A DNA stretch of 48,839 nt from a virus. Position numbers and translations under genes: made by a program. The notes under the pieces were generated by a model. That model saw nothing but the letters and a program-made list of their open reading frames with translations. It was not told the DNA's origin and did no database searches. Below, in pieces: positions 39,558 to 48,348 of this stretch; the first letter of the stretch is position 1, and every line of letters begins with the position of its first letter. The stretch is taken from IMG/VR virus record IMGVR_UViG_3300020122_000353, positions 1 through 48,839 of that record, one strand, 5' to 3'.

Positions 39558-39589
39558 TTTACCAACCATTTACATATTATATTGGTAAA
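39558..39589 (-). other. Inverted repeat between coupled late genes
   Basis: TTTACCAA and TTGGTAAA (39558-39565, 39582-39589) enclose an AT-rich loop that on the minus strand contains TATAAT, followed by TTTTAATG at the next start. May be a weak terminator, RNase site or internal promoter. The ribosome site of the next gene overlaps the stem (GGTTGG). Confidence 0.4.
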
Positions 39590-39977
39590 CCAGGTGCGTA
39601 GCAATGTCACCGAACGTGCGTTCTATGGCCCGGTTCATTGGTTCGTTTTCTATGCGGCTCATAACCACAAGCGAAAGTTTGCGCGCATCAGCGGTGAGCT
39701 TAATCTCTTCGATTGCTACATATGCGGCTAACTTGCCCCACCGTCCCGGCCACGTGTAAAAATCAGATACATTGAACTTTCCGTTCGGCTCCTGCGCAAC
39801 GCCGAACACGCAGTAAACTTGGTCTCCCCGAGCAATGCCGATCCAGACTTGTCCCTGCGGCTGTGTATTCTCCGGGTAGCCAAGCTCCTTGAGGTGTCTG
39901 GCAAAAAACAGCCGTACTATCGGTCCATCTCCGGGGAGCAGTATTGCTCTAAAGCCATATTTTTCAGCTAGGGTCAT
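39570..39977 (-). CDS. GNAT-fold-like protein (T7 gp13-type candidate)
   Basis: 135 aa from ATG 39977 (overlap with the upstream gene). The strand-helix order GQVWIGIARGDQVYCVFGVA, VSDFYTWPGRWGKLAAYVAI, LSLVVMSRIENEPMNRAIER, FGDIA is typical of GNAT acetyltransferases. A GNAT-fold virion/assembly factor exists in T7 (gp13), and this gene lies just before the ejection genes, but enzymatic activity is uncertain. Confidence 0.55.
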   Translation of the reverse strand: MTLAEKYGFRAILLPGDGPIVRLFFARHLKELGYPENTQPQGQVWIGIARGDQVYCVFGVAQEPNGKFNVSDFYTWPGRWGKLAAYVAIEEIKLTADARKLSLVVMSRIENEPMNRAIERTFGDIATHLVYQYNM

Positions 39978-40254
39978 AATCCCCCCTTGCAGCGCGAGCA
40001 AGTATTTGGGCGTGGCACCACAGTGGTGCATCAATTGGAAGACCGCCGACGGGCGCGCACCAGCATGCGAGAACTTTTCCAGCGAGTTCGTTCTTGGCCG
40101 CAGATATAAGTTCTGGCGTGGCGTGCAAGTAGTCGAGGTACCGCTGCAGTGCTTCGTGCCGACCAAAGACCTTCGCAGAGTAGGGGTTTCCCCATTTTGT
40201 TGGGCGACCAACGTAGACGTCGTACGAATCACGTTTATAGTGGACAATGTTCAT
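39964..40254 (-). CDS. DUF4326 protein
   Basis: 96 aa. YDVYVGRPTKWGNPYSAKVF, then LAGKVLACWCAP and WCHAQILARAA match DUF4326, a small family of unknown function with conserved Cys/His (CWCAP...CH). It is a non-structural-looking enzyme or binding domain placed inside the tail/ejection operon. Overlaps both neighbours. Confidence 0.8.
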   Translation of the reverse strand: MNIVHYKRDSYDVYVGRPTKWGNPYSAKVFGRHEALQRYLDYLHATPELISAAKNELAGKVLACWCAPVGGLPIDAPLWCHAQILARAARGDYDPS

Positions 40255-40772
40255 ACAATGGATTTTCCGTAGAGCACGGCTTGCACCGTGAGGAGCGCGG
40301 TGACGGGATTGGGATTCGTCCCCGTTAGGTAGCCAATCATGGATATATTGAGGGCAGGGCCTGTGTACGTTGTTCCCGGAGAAAGAACGAACTGGGACGC
40401 GCTAGACGCAGAGGGAGTGATAGCGGTGCCTGATGCCCACTGCATGAGTATTTGTGGTACACCGAGCAGCCAGTTTGTCGCATTTTGTGCTAAGGAAACG
40501 TGACATGTAACGACCCCAAGATCAGACGGTTTGAGAATGACCGGCGACGGCCACCCCAAGGCAATTGGCACGATTATTACAGCCGTAGAAGTCGCGCCGG
40601 GCGCACCGCTCGGAAACGTTATGGGAGCCGTTGTGGTGAAAATGCCGGAAACCTGCCACGGGGGGACTCCATATGAATTGGCCGCCGGAGGGCCGGAAGC
40701 AGTCGATGGCAGGTTGTAGAAGGCCTTCTGGCCTGGCGTAAACGACTTTGGGACAGTATTCGACTGGCTCAT
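40251..40772 (-). CDS. Small beta-rich tail/structural protein
   Basis: 173 aa, Pro/Gly-rich N-terminus and beta-rich core (STAVIIVPIALGWPSPVILK; ALNISMIGYLTGT). Between the nozzle protein and DUF4326. Probably a minor tail or virion protein; no family recognised. Confidence 0.55.
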   Translation of the reverse strand: MSQSNTVPKSFTPGQKAFYNLPSTASGPPAANSYGVPPWQVSGIFTTTAPITFPSGAPGATSTAVIIVPIALGWPSPVILKPSDLGVVTCHVSLAQNATNWLLGVPQILMQWASGTAITPSASSASQFVLSPGTTYTGPALNISMIGYLTGTNPNPVTALLTVQAVLYGKSIV

Positions 40773-42760
40773 ACGTCATTCGGAGCCGGCACGAGGTTAA
40801 TTCGCGTTGTACCGTACGCTTCGACCGCCCACACCTGCGCCGGTGGTATGAACGAGGGACTAACAACGGTATTAAACGAGACGGAAAGACCTGCCAGGTA
40901 GCCGCACATACGATCTGCATCCACATCAATTATATGTGTTGTGAACCCATTTCCCAGGTTGAACACTTTCGTATCCGTATTACCATCCACAGTCAGAACA
41001 ACCGTTGCCGATAATCCCGGCTGTACGGGGGCTGTAATGAGCAAATGGGTAAATGACATCTGGGAGCCAAGGGACTGATCGTCGGCGGGTCCGGGCGATC
41101 CGCTGCTCCGTAGTGGACGGGTCCATGCCACATTTTGTGGGGCACCCAAGTCTAAGTCTCCTCCGGAGAACCACTGGTCAATAAAGTTGGAATTGGGCCT
41201 TACAGCCAAAACCTCTCCAGAATCCGCTGTAGTAGACCCGAAAACCACGGGGTTACTAACCGTTGATACCGCAGCCGGATTTGCAGCGTAAGGTAAGGGC
41301 CCCACCCACTCACCTGCCGAAGTATTATAACCAAAGGTTTGGCCCAAGACGGGGAAGGATAGCCAGTAAGTATGATGGCTATAAAATCCAACAGCACCCG
41401 TAATATCCGCATCGGTCAAAGCCTCCAGTGTTGCACGTATGCACTCGCTTAAGTAGACGAGCTGACTTCCGTCGGTGAGGTTCACCGTACGATCGCTCGC
41501 TAGGAAGAAACACGCGGTTCCTGTGTCCGTGGGTGCGACAATTATGCTGTTCGGCGACCGGCTGCCTTTGTTAAAGAACGGCTGGGCAACAAAGTTCGTT
41601 TGGTCCGTACCGTAGATAATGTGCATGGACTTTGATTTGAAGAGAATAGCAACAGACGATAACGACACACCGCGTACGGGCCAGTCGCCATATTGGGCCA
41701 CGTAGTTCGTGTTACCGCTCGGCGTGTCGGAGTTTCCGACGAGCATCACATTTCCGCCGTTTTGAATCGGTTGGCTGTTGAATTCCCATGGTCGGCCCGC
41801 GTTGGAGAACCATAATTGGCATTGCGGCTGGTTATTCGTCGATGCGTTTTGGACAACGAGAAAATTCCACGTGCGCTCCTGGTGCCGAAATATCGCACCA
41901 AGATTTGTCGCGGCCACAGGGGGGGCGTCTCGGTTAAACACCAACGTTGCGTTGCCCGCGATCGACGCGTCTGTTGCGTTATCGGTGTACGTCACGTTCG
42001 TTGTAAGATTTGTGAGCAGATACCATATACCGGTAAGTGAGCTTTGGCGGTAGACGTTTGTCGTGTACGTCGCGCCGTCAGCCATGCTTCCCGCGAACGT
42101 TCCTGTTATCTGTGCGGCATTGGAGCCGTTAGAAACGATAGAGTACGTTGAAAGCGGGTTACTGCCCGGACCGGTTGGCGAAGTCTCCTGCGAGAATCCA
42201 CCGTTGGGGGAAATAACGAGCTGCGTGAAGGCGTAGTAGTACGTTGCGGCGGGGAGAACTCCGGCTACGGCGTTGACGGCATAGCTTTGCACCGTACCAT
42301 TGGGCGCAGGGTAGTGCCATAGATAGGTCTGTGTCGGATTTGCGGCACTGTATTGGTGCCCCGCGTTGTCATATATGACGTTTCCGAACTGTACGGCCTG
42401 GCTAAAGAAAGTTGCGTCCGTCGCTCCGCCGAAGTTCAATAGTATCTGACTTCCGGCGAGCGGATCGTACATGAACCGCGAGAAGTTCGTCGAGAGCTTT
42501 GTTACCCCAACCACCTGCTGATTATTTGGGGCGGGTGTGTACGCCGCGATGTTCTGAATCGTCGAACCAATACCCCCGACCGTTATATTCGCGAGATTCG
42601 TGCGCCCCCGCGCCGCCACGAGAGCCAAGGGCAGGCGGTAGGGGTCCGCCGCTGTACCCATAGAGGCTCGTCCCGGCTGAATATCAATGCCGGCCGATAG
42701 GGTATCTATACCCTTAAACGGCTGAAGAGAGATCAGGTTGCGGAGACGTTCGCTTGCCAC
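40769..42760 (-). CDS. Tail nozzle / DNA-stabilisation protein
   Basis: 663 aa starting with GTG. Beta-rich throughout with propeller-like repeats (for example RTWNFLVVQNASTNNQPQCQ, SSVAILFKSKSMHIIYGTD, AVGFYSHHTYWLSFPV). N-terminus RNLISLQPFKGIDT is like tail tubular or gp10-type proteins of podoviruses. Size and location fit the nozzle or P22 gp10-like plug that closes the portal. Confidence 0.65.
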   Translation of the reverse strand: MASERLRNLISLQPFKGIDTLSAGIDIQPGRASMGTAADPYRLPLALVAARGRTNLANITVGGIGSTIQNIAAYTPAPNNQQVVGVTKLSTNFSRFMYDPLAGSQILLNFGGATDATFFSQAVQFGNVIYDNAGHQYSAANPTQTYLWHYPAPNGTVQSYAVNAVAGVLPAATYYYAFTQLVISPNGGFSQETSPTGPGSNPLSTYSIVSNGSNAAQITGTFAGSMADGATYTTNVYRQSSLTGIWYLLTNLTTNVTYTDNATDASIAGNATLVFNRDAPPVAATNLGAIFRHQERTWNFLVVQNASTNNQPQCQLWFSNAGRPWEFNSQPIQNGGNVMLVGNSDTPSGNTNYVAQYGDWPVRGVSLSSVAILFKSKSMHIIYGTDQTNFVAQPFFNKGSRSPNSIIVAPTDTGTACFFLASDRTVNLTDGSQLVYLSECIRATLEALTDADITGAVGFYSHHTYWLSFPVLGQTFGYNTSAGEWVGPLPYAANPAAVSTVSNPVVFGSTTADSGEVLAVRPNSNFIDQWFSGGDLDLGAPQNVAWTRPLRSSGSPGPADDQSLGSQMSFTHLLITAPVQPGLSATVVLTVDGNTDTKVFNLGNGFTTHIIDVDADRMCGYLAGLSVSFNTVVSPSFIPPAQVWAVEAYGTTRINLVPAPNDV

Positions 42761-42900
42761 TAGTCACCCCAGCAAAGAAGCGGACCACTGTCGACGTCCC
42801 AGCTAACGACCGGCGCGTGTTCGACAGGAATTTGGCACTCAGCACAGGGCATTGCGTGGGATATGCCGTGCGTACAGCTAGTCGGAGACGAGTTTTCCAT
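42760..42900 (-). CDS. 46-aa zinc-knuckle-like protein
   Basis: ATG 42900 lies inside the GroES stop region; TAG overlaps the GTG of the nozzle gene. C9, H11, H15, C19, C22 in SCTHGISHAMPCAEC resemble a metal-binding knuckle. Filling the gap between two coupled genes supports it. Confidence 0.5.
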   Translation of the reverse strand: MENSSPTSCTHGISHAMPCAECQIPVEHAPVVSWDVDSGPLLCWGD

Positions 42901-43204
42901 GAATCGCACTTTCCGGTAAGCAGAGGTAGTGGTTGCCGTCGATGGGTATGTTTACGCCTTCGTACTTCGAATATATCACCGTGTCTCCCTCAGCGGATTC
43001 CATTGGCTCGCGCAAAACGAAAGGTTTGTACGGCGGCGCATCAAACCCGTGAAACCCAGAAAATTTCCCCGCCCCCACAGCCACGACGCGCCCTTGGTTG
43101 GGCTTTTCCGTGTGGGCAGCGGACAGGATGATACCTCCCGCGCTTTTTTCTGGGACCTTTTCCGGATCAATCAAAACTTTGTTCCCAAACGGTACGAACT
43201 TCAT
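42878..43204 (-). CDS. groES: Co-chaperonin GroES (Cpn10)
   Basis: 108 aa from ATG 43204 (ATGA overlap; an ATG at 43216 adds four residues). KFVPFGNKVLIDPEKVPEKS, AGGIILSAAHTEKPNQGRVV, AVGAGK and the C-terminal DTVIYSKYEGVNIPIDGNHY, LCLPESAIHGKL match GroES closely, including the mobile-loop GGI. It would work with host GroEL to fold phage structural proteins. Unusual position between tail genes. Confidence 0.9.
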   Translation of the reverse strand: MKFVPFGNKVLIDPEKVPEKSAGGIILSAAHTEKPNQGRVVAVGAGKFSGFHGFDAPPYKPFVLREPMESAEGDTVIYSKYEGVNIPIDGNHYLCLPESAIHGKLVSD

Positions 43205-44199
43205 AGCATAAACCATTCTTCGTCAGCGACGCGGCGTCGGGCCCCCTGTGAGGACCACAGAATCTCAACAACCACTTGTGATATTCGTGCATTCGTCGTG
43301 TCCTGCCCTAGCACCTCCATGGCAAATTGTGAAACCCGTGGTGGAAGCGGAACGATAAGCTCGACGACCCACTGAGAAACCCGCGCGAACGCTGTGTCCT
43401 GCGACACCAACTCAACCGCCTCTTGAGAAACGTGGGCGTTGGCGGTGTCTTGCCCGACGGTTTCTACGGCTACCTGGGATACCTGCGCGTTCGCGGTGTC
43501 CTGGGAGATTATCTCGGCCACGTCCTGGGAAATAAGGGCGTACGGAGACGAACTGCTCAGTATGACCAGTGCCGCAAGGTTATTAGTATCGCTCGGCGAC
43601 CCAGTCCATGCGGCTTGTGCGGTCACATTTTGCGGTGTGGCGGCTGTGGCGGGTCCCTGTTGGACCTCAAGTTGCGCGTATTGCCCACCGGTGTTGTTTA
43701 GGTTGGCAACTTCGGTCCAGCCACCCTGGGCGGCCACAGTTGCGGCATCGCGCGCGGCAAAAAATCCGTACGGGAGGTCACCCGTTGTTGGCGCCCAAGA
43801 TGTGGGCGAGTTACCTACAACCTGATTTGTCCCAAACGTGGAGAACCCGAGAAGTGTGGGTATGACTGAATTGGCGCCCGAAGCTTCGACGTAAAATGCC
43901 GATGCGAACGTGCTGCCCGAGAAATTTACCGTCGCGGATTGAAGCCCGGCTATTGTCCCCGTAAGGCGGTAAAACGCAATAATTACGTTTCCTTCCATCA
44001 GGTTAGCTTGAAGCGCCAAACCCCCGGAAACCGAAGATATTGTTACGTTCGACCCGCCGCCTACGGGGTTGGCGTCCCACGCAACGCCGAGCAGGAGGGT
44101 GTTGCCGTTTGTCGGTGCCACGCCGAGCGTGACCGTCTTCGACGCGGACAGGGAACCGCCTGTGGCGAATGTAGCGGATTGTACAGGTGTAACGGCCAT
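43201..44199 (-). CDS. Structural protein with C-terminal SQ repeats
   Basis: 332 aa. N-terminal two thirds are a beta domain (TFATGGSLSASKTVTLGVAP; NTLLLGVAWDANPVGGG) similar to phage tail/appendage domains. Residues 221-316 are six copies of a 17-residue unit of the type ISQDTANAQVSQVAVETV. Such repeats in virion proteins often build rigid beta or trimer stalks. Followed by groES. Confidence 0.65.
   Translation of the reverse strand: MAVTPVQSATFATGGSLSASKTVTLGVAPTNGNTLLLGVAWDANPVGGGSNVTISSVSGGLALQANLMEGNVIIAFYRLTGTIAGLQSATVNFSGSTFASAFYVEASGANSVIPTLLGFSTFGTNQVVGNSPTSWAPTTGDLPYGFFAARDAATVAAQGGWTEVANLNNTGGQYAQLEVQQGPATAATPQNVTAQAAWTGSPSDTNNLAALVILSSSSPYALISQDVAEIISQDTANAQVSQVAVETVGQDTANAHVSQEAVELVSQDTAFARVSQWVVELIVPLPPRVSQFAMEVLGQDTTNARISQVVVEILWSSQGARRRVADEEWFML
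43252..43539 (-). repeat. 51-bp tandem repeat (17 aa) in tail protein gene
   Basis: Six imperfect units encoding SQ-x-x-x-E-x-x-x-QDTA-x-A-x-V; SQ dipeptides at residues 224, 241, 258, 275, 290 and 307 (spacing 17,17,17,15,17). The DNA copies have diverged more than the collagen array. Confidence 0.8.
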
Positions 44200-44208
44200 A
44201 TCAGCCTA

Positions 44209-45222
44209 TTACGAAATTAGTTTGATACAGCCCTGCCTGGAAGCAAGGTTGGCAGCCACCCATGCCGCGCTCGTTACTGGGTCTGTGTCAAGTTGGCGTA
44301 GGATATATGTGTAGGTCGTATTAAGCGATGTTCCCGCGTCGTAGAACTCGTTTGTTCCGTCCCCTATGCCCAACGACACAACACGCGACGGCGTATCGTC
44401 CTTACGCGCGTACGCTGACAACTGCACGGCCTTCACCGTTTGGATGTTTGATATGGCGGTGAGCGTGTAACAGTCCTCCGTACCCGGTGTAGCGGTGTAG
44501 ACGTACGACGCATCCCCGTCCGGCGGAACGTCGTTGACAGCGGTCCAGTTGCCCGCCCCTGTGCCCCCCTGCCTCGTCCAGCCGTCCACGCGGCCGTTAC
44601 CGGCTGGGTAGAGGGGGAATACTTTTATGTCCCCAAAGAACGTGTTATTCGGAGCGGTGGTATTCAACACATAAATATCGTCGTAGAAGTTATTTGAATT
44701 GTTTGCCGGCCCAACCGATGTACAACCGTTACCGTTGGCAGCCGTGTTGATCGACGCTTGGACGAGAACGTTCACCCCATTTAGACGAATCGTTGCCGAT
44801 CCGGTTCCACCGTTGGAGAACGTAATCTGCGCTTCAACGTACGCCCATGTCTGCGGACTGACGAGGCCCGCAGAAGAAAAGTATGTCTGTGCGGTCCCTA
44901 CACCGAACGACATTTGACCCGTCGCAGTAAACCCAACGTTGCAGAGGAGTGTACCGAGGTTGTCGTAAAACCCGAACATAGTGTCGTTTGAGAGGGCAAC
45001 TCCGTTGAAGTACCAAGCCGTGCCTATAATAAGGGTCGTGTACGGCGCCCCCGTAAGTCCCTTCTGAAGAGACATGCCGCCGCCGGCGCAGTTAAGGTAT
45101 TGACCGTATCCGATCCGCCCAGGGCCGGCCAAGGACGTTCTCCCCCCTGGGTTAGAGGTCCACTTCGTGAGAAGTTGGGAGGCGTTGAGGGTGTCGAACC
45201 CATCGGCGAAGACTAAAGCCAT
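44209..45222 (-). CDS. Lectin-like (LamG/ConA-fold) virion protein
   Basis: 337 aa. MALVFADGFDTLN start, TTLIIGTAWYFNGV, TMFGFYDNLGTLLCNVGF and later TWAYVEAQITFSNGGTGSAT, IRLNGVNVLV fit a concanavalin-like jelly roll used by phage adsorption proteins. A second region (220-330) is beta-rich. Likely a tail spike or capsid fibre that binds sugars. Confidence 0.65.
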   Translation of the reverse strand: MALVFADGFDTLNASQLLTKWTSNPGGRTSLAGPGRIGYGQYLNCAGGGMSLQKGLTGAPYTTLIIGTAWYFNGVALSNDTMFGFYDNLGTLLCNVGFTATGQMSFGVGTAQTYFSSAGLVSPQTWAYVEAQITFSNGGTGSATIRLNGVNVLVQASINTAANGNGCTSVGPANNSNNFYDDIYVLNTTAPNNTFFGDIKVFPLYPAGNGRVDGWTRQGGTGAGNWTAVNDVPPDGDASYVYTATPGTEDCYTLTAISNIQTVKAVQLSAYARKDDTPSRVVSLGIGDGTNEFYDAGTSLNTTYTYILRQLDTDPVTSAAWVAANLASRQGCIKLIS

Positions 45223-45234
45223 CGTTTTACCTTA

Positions 45235-45897
45235 TCAGTTAGTTTCACGTAGGTCGACGTACGCCGAGAACCCGGCCGCATTCGCCCCAAGTTGGGGGTA
45301 GTACAATTTTAGCTTATCCCCGCTATTCACGGTAGTCTGTGATATGACCGCCGGCCTGACCGTTGGTTCATACAACCCGGACGTGATCGACACGGGAGAT
45401 GTGTTCAAAAAGCCGACGTTTGAGAACACCCCCGTTCCCGTCGAACGCGCCACCTGCATCGACGTTGTGCCGGAAACGGCTGGGGTTTCAACCCGCAGGA
45501 AAATGTCCACGACAGTCCAGGTTATAGAAACAAGCGTCGGCATCTCGGAAGGGTCGTACGGAACGACCTTTACCACAGAGTCATACCCGGTGCCGAACGG
45601 TGTGAAGTCAGCCGAGGACATCCAAAGGCGTACAGCTCGGCCGCCGAATTTTGTGTACACGAGCACGCCGGCGGCGTTCTTACGAAGCACATATAATGCG
45701 CCTGGTACGCCGCCCGTACCCAATATGTAGAATAATGACCCTTCAAGGCTGGCGACCGGTGTGGGGAGCGTTGTGACAATCTGGTACTGCTGCCCCGGGG
45801 GCGTGATGGTGGTGTTCTCGTTAAAAGAAAAATCAGTCCCTTGCCATTGGCTAGAGTTTTGGACAAATGGAACATCACCGGGCTGCCAATTACCCAT
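45235..45897 (-). CDS. Structural protein, unknown
   Basis: 220 aa, beta-rich (SLEGSLFYILGTGGVPGALY; STGTGVFSNVGFLNTSP). Located between the adaptor and lectin-like genes. Likely tail or virion appendage. Overlaps a possible micro-ORF. Confidence 0.6.
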   Translation of the reverse strand: MGNWQPGDVPFVQNSSQWQGTDFSFNENTTITPPGQQYQIVTTLPTPVASLEGSLFYILGTGGVPGALYVLRKNAAGVLVYTKFGGRAVRLWMSSADFTPFGTGYDSVVKVVPYDPSEMPTLVSITWTVVDIFLRVETPAVSGTTSMQVARSTGTGVFSNVGFLNTSPVSITSGLYEPTVRPAVISQTTVNSGDKLKLYYPQLGANAAGFSAYVDLRETN

Positions 45898-45961
45898 CAG
45901 TCATCATCCGCTTGTGATTCTCCTGAAGGATCGTCGATAAAACCCCCTGAACCGTCATCAT
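45890..45961 (-). CDS. 23-aa micro-ORF
   Basis: ATGATG at 45961 follows the adaptor stop and TAA overlaps the next start (GATGGGTAA). Fills the 70-nt gap exactly, which suggests a coupling peptide, but there is no other support. Confidence 0.3.
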   Translation of the reverse strand: MMTVQGVLSTILQENHKRMMTDG

Positions 45962-45967
45962 CGGGCC

Positions 45968-47155
45968 CTAGCAGTCCCATACGTTACCGCTGCGGCGCCC
46001 GCCAACCTGGAAGAATTGGCGCACCTGCGGGCCGGGGATAGGAGCCGGGTCATCAAGACCGTACTGCCGCATCCACGTATGGAGTGTGCCTATTTCCGCG
46101 TTGTAGCGTTGCGCTGCTGTTTGGTACTGCTGCTGCGCCCGGTCGGAATCATTGGCCGCCCATGCAGTGCGCGCTGCGCCCCAACAAATGGCGGCTTTGA
46201 AATTACTAGGAACGATTATCTGATCGGTCAAGTTGGCGAGCGTTGTGGGGACACGCACGCAATCCACGACGAGCGTTTGCCCACCCGTTGGCGCGGGAAC
46301 AATGCCCAACGAACCGCCGCGCCGATAGAAGCGAGAACGTTGGCCGAAATAGAAGGGGGAATTCGTCGGGGACATTTCATTGAGGAAGGGGGCCGTCAGG
46401 GGAGTGGTAATCGTAGGGGTTTGCGGGTTGGTCGAGAACCACGCGGGCGCACCGACACCGACACGGCCCGGGGGCCCGCCATTGCCGTCTGCGGCCCCGC
46501 CCGTGAACAGCGCACCAGACGCGACGTAGGTCTCTGTCGCTCCCCCGCTCACGGACACGGAGAGCGTGATCTCATTGCCCTCAGGGCCAGGAGTAACAGC
46601 CTGCAGGTCTATTTGCCCGGCTGTGACATCAGCCAGGGCTGATGCAATAAGTTTGACGGTGGAGTTGGCGTTTATCGCGGCGGCAATACTCGCGGCGAGC
46701 GTGGAAAGACCGCCCGTCACATCTGACGCAAGCACGGTGTATGCCACGCCCGTACCGGCGATCGTCGTTGTGAGAATGTCGCCGGCTGTGATTTCGTCGC
46801 TGACCGTGGTTGTGGCTCTCGCGGCCACTGGAGCAAGGGGGGCCCCTTGGCCAGACTGATCATCGTGAAGAATTTGACGTCCTTCCAGGGTATCTATATT
46901 GCCGTATGTCTCCACGATTCTCCGACCATTGAGATACACGCGGTCGATGCGGTGGACCTCCGGAAGGGGGAACTCTTGCTGGTTGTTAATGTTCGACCAA
47001 ACGAGGCGCGTCTGCGGGAAGTAGATCGCTGCGACAAGGTCCTTCACTTCCTGGTCAATCAACGTAATGAGGTTCGCGTCATTCCAGCGCGTAACGGAGC
47101 CGCCTGGCGTCGCGAGTAGGATACGAAGGTAGTCCCGACATTCTTGGACGAGCAC
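45968..47155 (-). CDS. Head-tail adaptor with inserted beta domain
   Basis: 395 aa. The flanks look like a phage adaptor (gp6/DUF6682-like): ECRDYLRILLATPGGSVTRW, NDANLITLIDQEVKDLVAA at the start and LVVDCVRVPTTLANLTDQII, FKAAICWGAARTAWAANDSD, RAQQQYQTAAQRYNAEI at the end. Residues about 121-222 are an extra beta domain (ITAGDILTTTIAGTGVAYTV ... INANSTVKLI ... GPEGNEITLSV) shared with the protein at 2021-2992. Confidence 0.7.
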   Translation of the reverse strand: MLVQECRDYLRILLATPGGSVTRWNDANLITLIDQEVKDLVAAIYFPQTRLVWSNINNQQEFPLPEVHRIDRVYLNGRRIVETYGNIDTLEGRQILHDDQSGQGAPLAPVAARATTTVSDEITAGDILTTTIAGTGVAYTVLASDVTGGLSTLAASIAAAINANSTVKLIASALADVTAGQIDLQAVTPGPEGNEITLSVSVSGGATETYVASGALFTGGAADGNGGPPGRVGVGAPAWFSTNPQTPTITTPLTAPFLNEMSPTNSPFYFGQRSRFYRRGGSLGIVPAPTGGQTLVVDCVRVPTTLANLTDQIIVPSNFKAAICWGAARTAWAANDSDRAQQQYQTAAQRYNAEIGTLHTWMRQYGLDDPAPIPGPQVRQFFQVGGRRSGNVWDC

Positions 47156-47158
47156 GGT

Positions 47159-47341
47159 CTAGTGTCCTAACGTAGCGGCAGAAGCGACGGAGGCAAACTT
47201 CTGAAGCATAGCGACAAACGCCGGGTGTTGTGATCCGACCAGTCCGAGGAGCGCCCATAGCATTTTGCCCTGAATGCCGACAGTCGATTCCAGCTTATCC
47301 ATACGATCCGACAGGGACCAGTGACTACGCGGCCCCGGCAC
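47159..47341 (-). CDS. Small helical protein
   Basis: 60 aa. Basic N-terminus (MPGPRSHWSLSDRMDKLEST) and a hydrophobic/amphipathic C-terminal helix (MLWALLGLVGSQHPAFVAML). Possibly membrane-associated. 3-nt gap to the adaptor. Confidence 0.5.
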   Translation of the reverse strand: MPGPRSHWSLSDRMDKLESTVGIQGKMLWALLGLVGSQHPAFVAMLQKFASVASAATLGH

Positions 47342-47342
47342 G

Positions 47343-47840
47343 CTAGGCCACCCCGAACATCAGGACGTTGCAGTTGGCCGTTGGCGCTCCGATCGCCGTG
47401 AGAACGGCGCGGTATGCTACAAACGGGGATTTACTGAGGAGGAGTTTCACTCCACCGGAAACAAGCGGGTTGGCGATGCCCCCCGTGCCCCCCTGCTCGG
47501 ACGGTCCCGGAACCGGGTCCCAATCCGTGGCTGGGATGAGCGTCGTATTCCCTCGCAGGGAGACGTAGGGTATGATGCCGGGCTGCGTATCTGATGCGGT
47601 AAGGAGCGTCGGCGAGAGCGTGCAGAAAATCTGCACAGTGTACCCCGCCGCCGTTGCGCCTGCCCCAACGAGCTGGAAGGCAATTTCCTTAAATCCGATC
47701 GTCTCAAACCCCACGGCCCCGGAATCATTACCCGCGTTGCCGTACCCAGCCTGCGGCGTAGCGTTCGCCGTAGAGCTTGGGTTGAGGCGGAGAATAGTTA
47801 CGCCGCCCTCTTGACCAAATCGTACTAGCTGGCTTCCCAT
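47343..47840 (-). CDS. Hypothetical structural protein
   Basis: 165 aa, beta-rich, Gly/Ala/Thr-rich (FKEIAFQLVGAGATAAGYTV; GVKLLLSKSPFVAYRAVLTA). No signal peptide. Located between the exported-protein genes and the adaptor. Likely virion component. Confidence 0.55.
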   Translation of the reverse strand: MGSQLVRFGQEGGVTILRLNPSSTANATPQAGYGNAGNDSGAVGFETIGFKEIAFQLVGAGATAAGYTVQIFCTLSPTLLTASDTQPGIIPYVSLRGNTTLIPATDWDPVPGPSEQGGTGGIANPLVSGGVKLLLSKSPFVAYRAVLTAIGAPTANCNVLMFGVA

Positions 47841-47875
47841 AGGACCATTGTACTATTTTTGCGCATTGGGGGGAA

Positions 47876-48313
47876 CTAACGCGCCTTGTCGAGTTTCCAT
47901 ACCTTCGGGTATTCTTTTGCCGCTACACGAGCTACCCCGTTGCAAACGGCCAATTCGGACTCAGGAAAATCGGTGCGGCAGACGCCGGAGATGATGGACA
48001 CCGCTATTTCCATTTGCCCAAAAGCTCCACTGAGCTTAGCCGTATGCATGGCGATGGATGTTTCAACCCGTGTCATGGCCTCCATCAGCTCATAGTGGTA
48101 CGCATCCCGCTCCCGATTGTGCCTCGCCGCGATGCGCGCCCATTCGTCGGCAGCGGCAAGACACTGGTCGGCTGCGTTGTCGGCCGTATCATGCTGAAAG
48201 GCGTAGTCACAGGCGGCGTCTGTTATCGGACGTTCCGCCGCCTGAAACGGTGTTTCTGCATGGCGAGCCCCTAAGAGGGCCACGGCTAGTAGGGGCACGA
48301 GCAAAGTCTTCAT
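47876..48313 (-). CDS. Exported Cys-containing protein
   Basis: 145 aa. Signal peptide MKTLLVPLLAVALLGARHA; mature part helical with four Cys (DAACDYAF, ADQCLAAADE, SGVCRTDF, AVCNGVA), suggesting two disulfides in the periplasm or outside. No lipobox. Resembles small periplasmic helical proteins such as lysozyme-inhibitor-like families, but weakly. Last of four consecutive genes with signal peptides. Confidence 0.65.
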   Translation of the reverse strand: MKTLLVPLLAVALLGARHAETPFQAAERPITDAACDYAFQHDTADNAADQCLAAADEWARIAARHNRERDAYHYELMEAMTRVETSIAMHTAKLSGAFGQMEIAVSIISGVCRTDFPESELAVCNGVARVAAKEYPKVWKLDKAR

Positions 48314-48348
48314 ACCGAAGACTACGACGGGCGCAGGACAGGAGCCTT

